Assembly: GCA_963920525.1 (NCBI GenBank)
Contig: OY986439.1
Span: 211,709,500 to 211,773,499 of the forward strand
Source: Dichetophora obliterata
Lineage: Eukaryota; Arthropoda; Insecta; Diptera; Sciomyzidae
Direction: 5' to 3'
DNA length: 64,000 nt
Shown here: positions 34,360 to 44,039 of the stretch, piece after piece
How the letters are laid out: the number at the start of each line of letters is the position of its first letter
How positions within the stretch are numbered: position 1 is the stretch's first letter
Position numbers and translations under genes: made by a program
The notes under the pieces: generated by a model
Told to the model about the DNA's origin: nothing
The model's database searches: none
The model's input: the letters and a program-made list of their open reading frames with translations, nothing else

Positions 34360-35790
34360 ACAAAAAATTCTTTCTGATTTGTAACAATTGAGTTATTGAT
34401 TGTGCGTTCCAATTTTATATAACGATCCTTTGAATACTTTGTATTTTTGTAGCCATTTAATGCACTGTGCACTGCAACAATTAGTTCAAGAGATAAAATA
34501 TTTTAAATACCTCAAAAGTAAAGGAATATCTAAAAATAGTCAAAGACAAAAGATGCTGTCATAAAAACATAAAATTAACAGCAGGCAAAACAATGGAAAA
34601 CAATAAAATACAAAGCATTGATTGTTCTTTGGGCCGTTTGTGAGGAGGAAGTGGCAGGCGCCGACTCTCTTTCTCTTTCTTCTCCTCCTGACTTTCGTGT
34701 GGAAATGCCACAACAACAGAACAAGTAGCCGTCACTGACAATCGAAACATCGGTAAGCAAGGGACAGTATTTTCTTTTTTTTTTGCAAACTTATTGCTGT
34801 TGAGTGCATAACAATGCAGAAACAGCTAAGAAAGTAAAAACCTCAACCACCTCATTCGTCCTTGCCAGCACTAAATATCAATTTCGTCCTTTAGTTTTTT
34901 TTTCACCCCGTACCAGCGCATGCAACATATTAACGCTTGTAATTGAGCGCATCGGCTTGTTGCAAGGGCGCATCCTTATTACAACAAAAACAAGCCCAAA
35001 TGCAATTGCAACCTTATTTTTTGCGCGTGCGAGTCCTGTTGCAGAATTATTGCAGTTTTGCACACAGTAGTTAATGTGTTTTTTTTTTGTTGTTTTGGTT
35101 GTGTTTTTGTGTTTAGCTAGAATCTTTCCATTCATATCCTGTTGCTGCTGCTGTTTGTTGTGATTGCTTTTTGTAATGCGTTGTAAGCAGTTTTTTTTTC
35201 CCCCTTCAGCTTGTTGTTGTGGCACTTTTATTTGTATATTTTTTGTCTAATGCTGTTGTTATTGTTGTTGTTGTTTTTTAGTGGATTTGCGAAAGTAGTT
35301 TTTCGCACCCTTTCGCAGTTGCGGAAATCATCAAATTATGTCGATAACCAGGATCATAGAATAATGCCGTTTGAAGTGTGCGTTGAAAGTGAAATGGATT
35401 TATTATGAGTACTTTGCTCTTTTCTTTCTTTTGTTAGAATCATTTGATAGGTTTTTTTTAGTGAGTGTTCATCGATAATTGGTTAATTAATAGGGTCGGA
35501 TTTTTTTTGTTTAAGGTTCATGAAGAAATTTCAAAATACGTTATGCAGCATTAAAAAGAGCTACTTTAGCATTCCAGATTATTATTATTAATATATATAT
35601 AACTATAATTAGATCTCAGGAGTTTGTTACAAGAGCAATAGAGTAATTTCGATTTGATCTAAAGTTTTATTTTAATAAAAAATATTTTTTGAACCTTAAG
35701 TCCGATACACTCACATTACAATACCTATCTTTTAAATGTAATGATTTGAATTGGTTAAATATGTTAAAATTGAACATTATATTATTATGA
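34360..35790. other. Mostly unique sequence with GTT/CAA-rich segments
   Basis: Somewhat GC-richer around 34620-34760 (ending in a possible donor CATCGGTAAGC) and 34850-35060. Frames of 60-115 codons on both strands overlap one another and show no domain. (GTT)n and CTG-rich runs occur at 35140-35280. Host exon or regulatory DNA cannot be excluded; nothing is demonstrable. Confidence 0.3.
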
Positions 35791-36440
35791 TTTTATGATA
35801 TTATCCCATATCAATATGTGATAACATATCATCATACCATCATATCACACCATTGTACCATACCATCATTATAAACGTAGTAGAAAATAGTCGCAAAAAT
35901 AGCAGCGAAAACAATAGTATGTTGTATAAATATAAGTGACAAGGAAGTTAAGAAAATAGTAGTAGAAAAAGTAGTTTATATGTGCATGTAGTATTAAAAA
36001 AAGTAATAGAAAAATAAGTGAAAAATGTACCACTATACCATAAGTATCATCCTATTCCATTGAATTATGTCTTTATTACATACGTAGTTAAGCAAAATAG
36101 TAGTACAACATTTCGTACAACAGAAATCAAAAAAGTAATGGAAAATTTTTGTAGAATATAATTGCAGAAATATTAGTAAAATATATAAGTGAACAGATAT
36201 AAAACTAGTAGTAGAAGTTTAAGCAGAAAATATCAGTAAATACTGAAGCAGTTAAAAAAGTAATATAAGTAGTGTTTAAAAAATTAGTAGAAATATAATG
36301 AAGTAGAGATATAGATGTAGTACAGTACTATAATATGTATTAAATACATCATCAGATAACATCATACCTCTCCATCGTATCACATCATCAAGCAATGTCC
36401 TCATTTCATACGTAGTAGAAAAAAAATTAGAAGAGAAGAA
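35790..36440. repeat. ATACCATCAT / AAAATAGTAGT degenerate repeats
   Basis: Patches of ATCATACCATC (35825-35870, 36340-36400) alternate with AGTAGAAAAATAGT-type runs. The same patches resume at 38940-39190 after the LOA-like insertion and again at 43065-43205. Confidence 0.55.
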
Positions 36441-37006
36441 GTCGGAGTAGTAGCGTCATAGGCAGTGTCTTTGGCAACCATAGAGAGACATCCTCAAAAC
36501 CTTCAAAAAAGCAATTCGAGACGCGAAAAAGCACTCTTGGCAGGAATACACCCAATCAATTGACAATATAAAAGAATCGGCAAGACTAAGCAAAATTCTG
36601 TCCAAAAAAAGCACCAGTGCATCTTTCATTCGGAAAGAAGATGGTACGTGGACAGAATCTACGAATGAATCACTAGAACACTTTCTCAACACACTCTTCT
36701 CCGGCTTCAGAAGCAGCTGCAATGAGACCTTAGGTTTAGAATCACCCGAGGCAACTGCGGCGGTTCCAACTGGCTCCTTTGTCTCAATGGAAGGGGCTAT
36801 CTGGGTCTTAAGCAGCTTCTCTCCATACAAATCTCCACGTCCCGACGGAAAACCCTAGAGCATATACTGAATATTCATCTAAGGGCATTCTAAAAAATGC
36901 TAACATATCCAATGCCCAACACGCATATCGAGGGCAGATCCTACACGAGGTTATTACTACTATTGAAAGATCCACCTTCTTTAAACAATACACTCTTGCG
37001 GCTTTC

Positions 37007-37228
37007 TTGGATATAGAAGGAGCATTTAACAATATACATACTAGGGCCATTCTTTATTGTCATACCAATCTTGGTGTACAAGCACCGGTGAGAAACTGGA
37101 CAGTCTCAGTGCTCAGTAACAGAATGATACAGGCAGACCTGGGTGGCTGCCAACTCACGAGATTTGTCAGTAGGGGTACTCCTCAGGGAGAAGTGATCTT
37201 CCCCCTACTGCGGATGACGTGGTTGTAA
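37007..37228 (+). pseudogene. Reverse-transcriptase palm fragment of the LOA-like element
   Basis: Carries AFLDIEGAFNNI, whose D is the first catalytic aspartate of polymerase motif A; the same frame continues upstream as AYRGQILHEV. It then has the RGTPQG loop. The segment between RGTPQG and the ADD box is deleted, so the frame runs into GCGGATGACGTGG out of phase. Non-functional. Confidence 0.8.
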
Positions 37229-37379
37229 TGGTATCTATTTTATTTTGATATTCAATATTAGTATTATAAAAACATGTTCTTTTGAAATACAAAGGTAGTA
37301 AACTAACAATAATATTATATTCAGATTCAACGATTATGACATTATAACATAGTCAATAAATTTCATTAATGGATTTATT

Positions 37380-37935
37380 ATAATTATTATTATTTATTAT
37401 TCATACGTATTCATAACAATTACATTTTTCATAAAGTGAAAAAAAAGAGCAATGACTCAGGATCCGCGGGTTCGTCATACCCGACACTCCATAAGGGAAT
37501 GCCCTGCGGCATTGCTAAAAAAAAAATTTAGAAAAATTATTATTTAATATCAGTACAATAAGAAGATAGTAAGAAATAGCTTGAAATATAGTAAGAATTA
37601 TAGTAAGAAATAGATCGTAAAACGTTAATACTGAGCTAGAAATAGAAATCTGGTTATTTTATTTTGTACAAAGATAACTACAATCAAGCAAAATGATTTA
37701 AAACGGCTTGCCTAAAGCTTCTTTCATTTCTAATAGATTTAAGGTGACTGGGTAATGCATTCCATAATCTAATGGCACTAACGAAAAATAGTCTGGTAGA
37801 GTTCAGGGAATTAAAGTTAGGTATTATCATCATATAAATCCTGCTTGACTGACAAAATTGTAATTTTTCAAAAAGATACAATGGCACTTTAAAGTGAATC
37901 AATTTAGTGAATAAAGTGAATATGAACACAGAAAC
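37380..37935 (-). mobile_element. 5'-truncated CR1-like retrotransposon fragment nested in the LOA-like element
   Basis: The minus-strand frame 37929-37684 (81 codons) ends with RLWNALPSHLKSI and FRQAVLNHF, the usual C-terminus of CR1/jockey-type ORF2 proteins. Downstream on the minus strand come ~260 bp of 3' UTR, including a GC-rich CCGCAGGGCATTCCC stretch, and an AATAATAAT tail at ~37405-37380. It splits the LOA-like pseudogene between the ADD box and the RNase H domain, so it inserted later. Confidence 0.8.
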
Positions 37936-38120
37936 ATTCTAAATCCGCTACCTCAGGAACTGATTCCTAGAAACACGAACTACGACACTCCCAAACTCGA
38001 CTTAACAAAATCCTTTATAACCAAGTTTCCCACCAGGGTGGAATGGCGTAATGGGGGAATTGATCTAGCCTTCGATGTGTCCTTTTACACTGATGGCTCC
38101 AAGACTTTGAGAAACTGAGG

Positions 38121-38822
38121 ATGGTGGATGCTTTTCGTCTGCCAAACTCAGCCAGCGTCTTCCAGGCGGAGCTTTTTGCGATAAGAGAAGCTTTTCGCAT
38201 TTTAAGTAGAGCTAACACCAATCACCTTAATGCAGCTATTCTAACGGATAGCCAAGCCGCCATTAAATCTTTAGCTTCGATCAGTACCAACTCCAAACTG
38301 GTAATGCAGTGTAAGGATGAACTGGCCCGGCTAAGTCACCAACTTAGCATTACTACAATCTGGGCTCCCGGCCATAGGAACACTTATGGTAATGAAAAGG
38401 CGGATGAATTGGCTAGGCGGGGTTCTTCCCTTGACGTTTCAAGAGCGGAACCTGTCGAAGTTTCATCGAACACAGTTAAGGGAAGAATTCATGCTTACTA
38501 CTTAGACTTAGCCGGTAGTAGATGGAGAGAACTACCAACCTGCAACACATCAAGAAAAATATGGTCCCTTTACAACCTAGGTAGAACTCAAGAGATGCTC
38601 TTAAAATCCCGGAGAATTGGACTACCCGTCAACACCCACTGTCGCAGCTGCGATGACCCAAATGAAAAAGAAACACTGACACACTTTCTGTGCACCTGCC
38701 CAGCCCTGGCCAGGTCCAGACTAACAACGCTTGGCAAGCCCTTCCTCAGCAATCTAGAGGAACTTTCAACAACAAAAATCAACAGTCTCCTAACTTTCAT
38801 CAACCGCACCGGATGGTTATAA
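38121..38822 (+). pseudogene. RNase H domain and C-terminal zinc knuckle of the LOA-like element
   Basis: A 233-codon frame. RNase H residues are seen as AELFAI (E17), LTDSQAAI (D43), APGHRNTYGNEKADELA (H85, D94). The first catalytic aspartate lies in YTDGSK just upstream in another frame, separated by a stop and a small deletion. The C-terminus has C174-x2-C177-x10-H188-x4-C193 followed by PALARSR, typical of RNase H-bearing non-LTR elements. The RNase H would remove RNA during element cDNA synthesis. The frame is open, but the gene is broken upstream. Confidence 0.85.
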
Positions 38823-38830
38823 CCTAACAG

Positions 38831-39308
38831 TGCATTACCCATTCAACCAACAGAAACACGAGGTTATGGTATCAAAACGGCTCACTAGAGCTATTTGAAT
38901 TCTACTTGTATGTAGCATCATCATCTAAACCAACCAGAAGTTGGAAATATTAATATAGAAAGGAAATAGAAATAGTAGTAAAAAAAGTTGCAGTGAAGTG
39001 GCATAGTAGTGGAAAAATATATATCACCACACCATAGCATCTAAGCATAAAATACTTCCATAACACAATATGTACGATTCATCACATGATAACTATACAA
39101 AAAACAAATCCATCTAACCTTCATACCATAAAATACCATCATAACATATCAATATAACATCATCACACTATATCATCCAAGAGAAAAACTTGTCAATTCA
39201 ACAAATTCCGACTTAATTCTAGGTAGTTTTCTCCTTTGCTTTGTGCTCACGAAGACCATTTCTTTAATATGACAGCGACTCATTTTTCAGTAGATCTAAA
39301 GAGCAAAA
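38831..39308. other. LOA-like 3' end and ATACCATCAT repeats
   Basis: A short 3' untranslated stretch of the retrotransposon, then the same AGTAGTAAAAA and CATACCATAAAATACC repeat background as before it. No gene. Confidence 0.5.
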
Positions 39309-39651
39309 GTGTCTACCATTGGCGTCGGAAGCGGGGGACAAGGGGGCAGTTGCCCCCCCCCCACTTTTTTAGCTAGATAAACAATTTAAAAAGAAAACTT
39401 CGAAAGTTATTAAAAAAATCAGTTTTTTTACAACGATAATATTTTTGTATTATATATTTTCCTCTTTTTTCTCTCTTCTTCATAAACATGCTTGCGGATA
39501 ACCATTTTCTTTCTCTGTGTTTGCAAAAAGATAGAACAAAATGTAGAGTTTCTACTGCAAGCCCACCACATCAGTTAAAGCACCCTTAAGTATGTAGCTT
39601 AATGCTTGTTAATTTTGCAACTCTGGTAAGAAAAAATTTGACATGTTCTTA

Positions 39652-39966
39652 GGGGCTTTCCATATTGGACGACATGTTGTACGATAAGTAAGATGGAAAA
39701 CTAATGGGACTATTTGATTGAGCGTTCGAACGATCCAACTTGTAAAGAAACATCGTTAATTGCAAGCTCTCAAGCAGAACACATCCGGCTAATAGCTAAG
39801 CAACTTTTAGATACCCTGCAAGAGCAGTAATTTTACATAGTTGTACAATATTGTACAATCGGCAGAAAAAACCAAAAATTTCGACTAACGTTTTAGCTTA
39901 CGCATGGTACTACATGTTGTACAATCTGCCATGTTGGTCCAATGTTTTGGACCATGCGAAAGCCCC
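39652..39966. mobile_element. 315-bp MITE, GGGGCTTTC ends, nested in the hAT element
   Basis: Inverted ends GGGGCTTTC...GAAAGCCCC with TA on both sides (39650-39651 and 39967-39968). Subterminal TTGGACGACATGTTGTAC and its diverged complement are also paired, and TTGTACAATCTGCC-type motifs recur. It sits immediately upstream of the first visible transposase coding sequence. Confidence 0.78.
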
Positions 39967-40126
39967 TATTGTGAATTAGCTGATGAAAATCCACCTCGAC
40001 GCTTTGAACAAACATCAAATCCGGTTCCTTCAGTACAGTTGCCATTATATGATCGGCTACGAAAAGATTATTTCGAAATTTTAGATCTTCTCTCAAATGA
40101 GATAACGGCTAGATTCGATCAAACAG

Positions 40127-40268
40127 GTTGATATTTGACTTTTTTTTTTATTTTTGCATGTTTACACCAGCTTCACTCAACCGACTCACTTTGATTTAAC
40201 ATTCGGTGAGTCGGTTGAGAGTGAAGCTAGTGTAAACTGGCTGTAAATCTTATTGTACATTTAAACAG
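40127..40268 (+). other. Transposase intron enlarged by a MITE
   Basis: Donor CAAACAG|GTTGAT and acceptor TTTAAACAG|AT join two in-phase coding segments of the hAT C-terminus. Of 142 bp, 84 are the MITE at 40157-40240; without it the intron would be about 58 bp, a normal short fly intron. Confidence 0.75.
40157..40240. mobile_element. 84-bp MITE of the CCAGTTTACACTAGC family, minimal copy
   Basis: Almost a pure hairpin: the arms match CCAGTTTACACTAGCTTCAC and continue through AACCGACTCAC. Same termini as the copies at 5967-6344 and 63699-63855. Lies wholly inside the transposase intron. Confidence 0.88.
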
Positions 40269-41324
40269 ATCTTGACACTCTGGAATCGTTGGAAAATATT
40301 GTAATCGAAGCCGTCAACGGAAAAGTGCCTTCTGAACAAAATCTAAAAACAAAACTAGATCTTTATGCAGATGACTTTGATGTGAGCGACCTCCACGCGC
40401 AACTTAAATTGCTGAAGCAATTGCCTGGCCAAACACCTTCAAATTGTAGTGGCATTGTATCCAAATTTGCAAAAAATTCGGATACTGTAAAAAAACTTTT
40501 AAATGAAGTTGAAAAACTTATTGCTTTGCTTTTGACTGTGCCTGCATCAGCAGCTTCATCTGAGCGTTCTTTTAGTGCACTAAGACGACTTAAAACGTAT
40601 CTTCGAGCAACTATGACACAGAAACGACTCACTCATGCGGCACTTATACACATTTACAAAGACAAAACCGAAGAATTGAATTCGATGGAGGTGGTGAAAG
40701 AGTTTGTTTCTCGCAAGGACAGAAAAAAACATTTTGGAATAATTTAAATTGATATAACTTTTTGTATCTTATTGCATTTAAACCATGTAAAGATATACCT
40801 AGTCTTTATAAAAGCAACCATTATTTCTTATATTTTCATATTACCATATGAAAGATCCTTTAAAGAATGATCTCTAATATTGAAATTGGAAGAACTTTTA
40901 AAAATAATGAAATTTTAATATTTTTTATATATTTTTATATTTTTTTTTATTTTAAACTAAAATAAAAAATTTGTTTATTCACATTCATGTTTCTTTGAAG
41001 AAATTTTGGTGAACTTTTTTTGCACCACCAATGTACTGCCCCCCTATTTGTACTGCCCCCCCCATTTGTACTGCCCCCCAGATGAAATTAGCTTCCGACG
41101 CGCTTGGTGTCTACTGTTGTTAAAAGAGACAAAGTTGTTTATTAAAGCAATATTATTGAAAATAAGTAAGAAGAAAATTGGTAAACTTAACAAAGCTGAC
41201 ATTTAAAAGAACTGAATAAGAAGATTGTTGTTTCAACAATGCAGTTAATTAAAGAAATAAAAAAAGGAACAATGCCAATGAGATCAAAAGTATATTTTTT
41301 TATTATTGTGTCTATTAAAATAAA

Positions 41325-41520
41325 AAAAAAAATAATGAATTAAATTGTGAGCTTTAGATCAAGTAAGTTTTTAAAGAAGACAACAACAACAACAGCAACA
41401 ACAACTCTGTATAGAGTCAATCACTTAGCTGACTAGACAGTCTGTTTCGAAAATCGCTACATATTCCTCTTCAGTAGTCTTTGAGTGATTAAGCTGTGAT
41501 CAACTCACTCTTTAAACTAG
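41325..41520 (-). repeat. Dispersed repeat R, copy 2
   Basis: The complement matches 6880-7045: GTGATTGACTCTATACAGAG, a GTTGTTG run, then TTACTTGATCTAAAGCTC. The 5' part has ACTACTGAAGAGGAATATGTAG. Confidence 0.65.
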
Positions 41521-41695
41521 CATATGAGTGAGTAGATCTTGGAATTCATTCTTTTGAATTGTATGGCTGCTAATCATATGATATTTGGTTAACCGAAACA
41601 AATGCAACAACATTTTAAAGGAAGAATATTGCACTTGCTGTAACAATTTTTCGATTTAAACTTAGCAAACCATGTTTCGGTAAAAAATTTTATGA

Positions 41696-42005
41696 TAGTC
41701 TGACGATACCGTTACGATATCTTAACACACAAATACGCGATATCGTCCCGATAGTACAGTTAACAATAGCATTTCGATATCATAACGATATCTATATACA
41801 AATTTCTAGATATCATCACGATAGCATATTTACGATAAAATATACTAGATATCATTACGATATTATAATAACGATATCATTGCGATATAGTAACGATATC
41901 TATAATAAATAAGTACTCAATAGCATCACGATAATATAAATACGATAGCACTACGATATCGCAACAATATCTAGATTAAAAAAATGCTAGATATAATTTC
42001 GCTGG
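41696..42005. repeat. ACGATATC-rich degenerate repeat
   Basis: More than a dozen near-palindromic ACGATATC/GATATCGT cores at irregular 15-30-bp spacing. No gene. Confidence 0.7.
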
Positions 42006-42124
42006 CACCGATATTAAGATAAAATAAACGTCGCTAAGGCTTACCTATTTACGTACGCTTATATTATTATGATGAGTAACCAAGAAATGAAAAAAATTCA
42101 AAGTGTTTTCATATAATTTTGTAA

Positions 42125-42492
42125 GGATTCGAGATCTGATATCTCGTACTCAGTTTTTTATTTCTTTGTAAAAATTTTTAATTAAAAACATTTTAAAAAT
42201 AATATCATTTATTTTAAGTTCCTTGTTGTTATTACATGTTTTAAGCAAAACAAAATTTTTTTGATCTATAAAATAAAAAAAAATGTATACAAAAATAACG
42301 AGATCTCATGTTTGTTTCGAGCTCGTTTACGAGTCTGATATCTCGTATTGTTTTTAGTATCTTTGTAAAATTTTTTTTAAAAACATTTTAAAAATAAAAT
42401 CATTTATTTTAAGCTCCGTTGTTATTACATGTTAAAGCAAACAAAATTTTTTGATCTATAAAATAAAAAAAATTTATAAAAAATAGCATTTT
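42125..42492. repeat. ~190-bp tandem duplication
   Basis: Two units, each with GATATCTCGTA, TTTGTAAAATTTTT, TCATTTATTTTAAG, TTGTTATTACATG and TTTTGATCTATAAAATAAAA, about 190 bp apart. Confidence 0.75.
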
Positions 42493-42595
42493 GAACTTTA
42501 GTAAAAAATTTTTAGATAAATTATCCATATAACTCATGATGGAAGGCTAGCTTTTATTCTTAATAAAGCAAATTAGGCGACGATTAGTTAATAAT

Positions 42596-42672
42596 TGCGA
42601 TGGTCGACTGGATAAGCTGATGGACTTACACGCACGCGGCCGAGGTTCAAATCTCCGGATGGTTATATTTGC
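42596..42672 (+). repeat. tRNA-Ser-like SINE head or tRNA pseudogene
   Basis: TGGTCGACTGGATAAGCTGA (A-box arm) and CGAGGTTCAAATCTCCGG (B box with T-arm stem) are spaced as in tRNA-Ser, including GATGGACTT in the anticodon-stem position. No acceptor-stem pairing can be completed and there is no 3' SINE body, so it is not called as a working tRNA. Confidence 0.5.
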
Positions 42673-42674
42673 AA

Positions 42675-43010
42675 TATCGTTTCGATATCAGGGATTAATA
42701 TGCTTTCGATATCGTTAATGACATGTCCATTTATATCGAGAACGGCCTTTTTTCGATATCAACGATATCGTCTCGTGAAGCTTTAAACGATAGAAGTTAT
42801 CACCTTTACGATATCATCTCGATATCGAAACAACATTGAAATTTCGATATGGGAATTAATATGTTTTCGATATCGTTTACGATATGTCAATTTGAATCGA
42901 AAACGGGTATTTTTCGATATCATAACGATATCGTCTCGTGTTTCGTTATAGATAGAAAATATCACCTTTACGATATCATCTCGATATCGAAACGATATCG
43001 TTTGGTTTGC
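42675..43010. repeat. 162-bp tandem repeat rich in CGATATCG
   Basis: Two units with a period of 162 bp (CACCTTTACGATATCATCTC at 42801 and 42963; GATTAATATG / AATTAATATG landmarks at ~42693 and ~42855). The unit itself is full of GATATCG palindromes. Confidence 0.82.
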
Positions 43011-43015
43011 TGGGC

Positions 43016-43205
43016 AGGGTTCGACAGATGTCATTCTATGTATGTATGACAGATGTTCGACTGTCATACATACCATACCATTTTATCAAACCATATAGCA
43101 ATATCTTCATACCATTAAATACCATAAAATCTGACTAAAAATACTAATATATCATCATACCAAAAAATCATGCTATACCATTAGACAATAAAAATACATT
43201 ATATC
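43016..43205. repeat. Short hairpin and ATACCAT repeats
   Basis: TATGTATGACAG / CTGTCATACATA forms a 12-bp stem with an 8-nt loop at 43038-43070, followed by the ATACCATCAT-type background. Confidence 0.55.
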
Positions 43206-43642
43206 ATCGGCATGGTTTTTTTTCTTTTCGATTGTTTTTCGAGTGTACACAGTTTTGAAAAACAATGTTCGTAAAAATGAATTAATTTTGAAAGGCTATT
43301 ATTTTTTTTTAAATAATATTTTTACAGATATGTATTGTAATTTTATTCAAATTCCTTTGACAAGAAAGTTTTAATAAGGAATTAGTTGCATTTAGAAATT
43401 TGCTTAATTTGGCAAATACAAAAGTGCTTATACTTTAAATTAATTTAAAATATATTCTCTTTCATATTCAATTTGGAACTTTTGCAGAATTTTAAAATAA
43501 GTAACCATAAAATCATTCGTTCAATTATATCATTCAAAATGCAATAAAAACATGCAATCTGTCAAAATGCATTTGACTGAAAATTACTTATGGGAAGAAA
43601 TAAAAATAGAAATCTTTCTCTTAAAAATGTCCTCTGTGTTTT

Positions 43643-44038
43643 ATCTTTATATATGAAATAGAGTGGCGTTAGTTACTACGCTTATAACTCAAGAACAGCT
43701 GGACCGATTTCGATAATTTATACAAACAATTGAATAATACAAACGGCCAAACAATTCCCGAAAAATCCCCGAAAAAAAATACGAAGAAAATTCATTTTCC
43801 CATGCATTTTGTATGGAGTTACTTTACGACGCATTCTGGATGATCGATGACGTTTTTTTTAGCAATTTTTTTTTGTCACACATTAAAAACGAACATAATT
43901 TTTAATGCTGGTTCTGCCAGAATTTTTCAAGTTTTAACAAATTTTTAAGTATTCGACCACTATTTACACAAGCAAGATTATATTTGATGGGCGTTTGGAA
44001 ACGGGGGCGTGGCAACAAAGCGCCATGTTTCAGCTAGT
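43643..44038 (+). mobile_element. Helentron-like non-autonomous element
   Basis: Starts ATCTTTATATATG, followed by CGCTTATAACTCAAGAAC and GCTGGACCGATTT, a 5' motif I associate with insect Helentrons. Ends GGGGGCGTGGCAACAAAGCG, with GGCG/CGCC able to form a small 3' hairpin, then CAGCTAGT. No TIRs or TSD, as expected for rolling-circle elements. 396 bp, non-coding. Identification is by motif only. Confidence 0.65.
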
Positions 44039-44039
44039 A

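Larger units (their letters stand above)
36480..38830 (+). pseudogene. LOA-like non-LTR retrotransposon remnant
   Basis: Fragments in the order expected for one ORF2. First comes a pre-polymerase segment ending SFSPYKSPRPDGKP then stop (to 36858). Next is a palm segment with AFLDIEGAFNNI and RGTPQG (37007-37228), then ADDVVVM at ~37210-37230. After an inserted element come YTDGSK (38085-38105), the rest of RNase H, and a C-terminal CCHC. Frames change between fragments and parts of the polymerase are deleted, so it is dead. Polymerase plus RNase H plus C-terminal zinc knuckle is the LOA/I-type layout; LOA is preferred from the GAFNN and RGTPQG context but is inference. Confidence 0.8.
39969..40747 (+). 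pseudogene. hAT transposase C-terminal region, two exons
   Basis: Homology starts just after the nested MITE (residues ELADENPPRRF). Exon 1 runs to 40126 (ITARFDQ). An intron with GT (40127) and AG (40268) preserves the frame into DLDTLESLENI. Exon 2 runs to the TAA at 40745-40747. The hAT dimerisation domain is clear: LLLTVPASAASSERSFSALR then LKTYLRATMTQKRL. This is the part that mediates transposase oligomerisation; the DDE catalytic acidic residues upstream are lost. The overall pattern (PPRRFE, FDQ, ERSF, LKTYLR) resembles ZMYM1/TTF-type hAT transposases. An ATG at 39904 lies inside the MITE and is not the original start. Confidence 0.88.
39317..41106 (+). mobile_element. hAT transposon, 1790 bp, perfect 8-bp TSD
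   Basis: GTGTCTAC flanks both ends (39309-39316 and 41107-41114). Termini CATTGGCGTCGGAAGC and, on the complement, CAAGCGCGTCGGAAGC match at 13 of 16 positions. The right subterminal region has three TGTACTGCCCCCC repeats, a typical transposase-binding layout. It contains the C-terminal part of a hAT transposase in two exons and a nested TA-flanked MITE (39652-39966). The N-terminal finger and most of the catalytic core are missing, so it cannot supply its own transposase. The 246-bp MITE at 2411 shares both ends. Confidence 0.93.

Noticed and set aside
34559..34760. Overlapping 61-63-codon minus-strand frames
   Set aside because: Two overlapping registers, no domain; a CTCTTTCTC-rich stretch explains the frames.
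39904..40131. Independent 75-codon gene starting at 39904
   Set aside because: The start lies in a nested MITE and the remainder is exon 1 of the hAT transposase remnant.
42596..42672. Functional tRNA-Ser gene
   Set aside because: A and B boxes are recognisable, but the acceptor stem cannot be paired and the sequence is embedded in tandem repeats.
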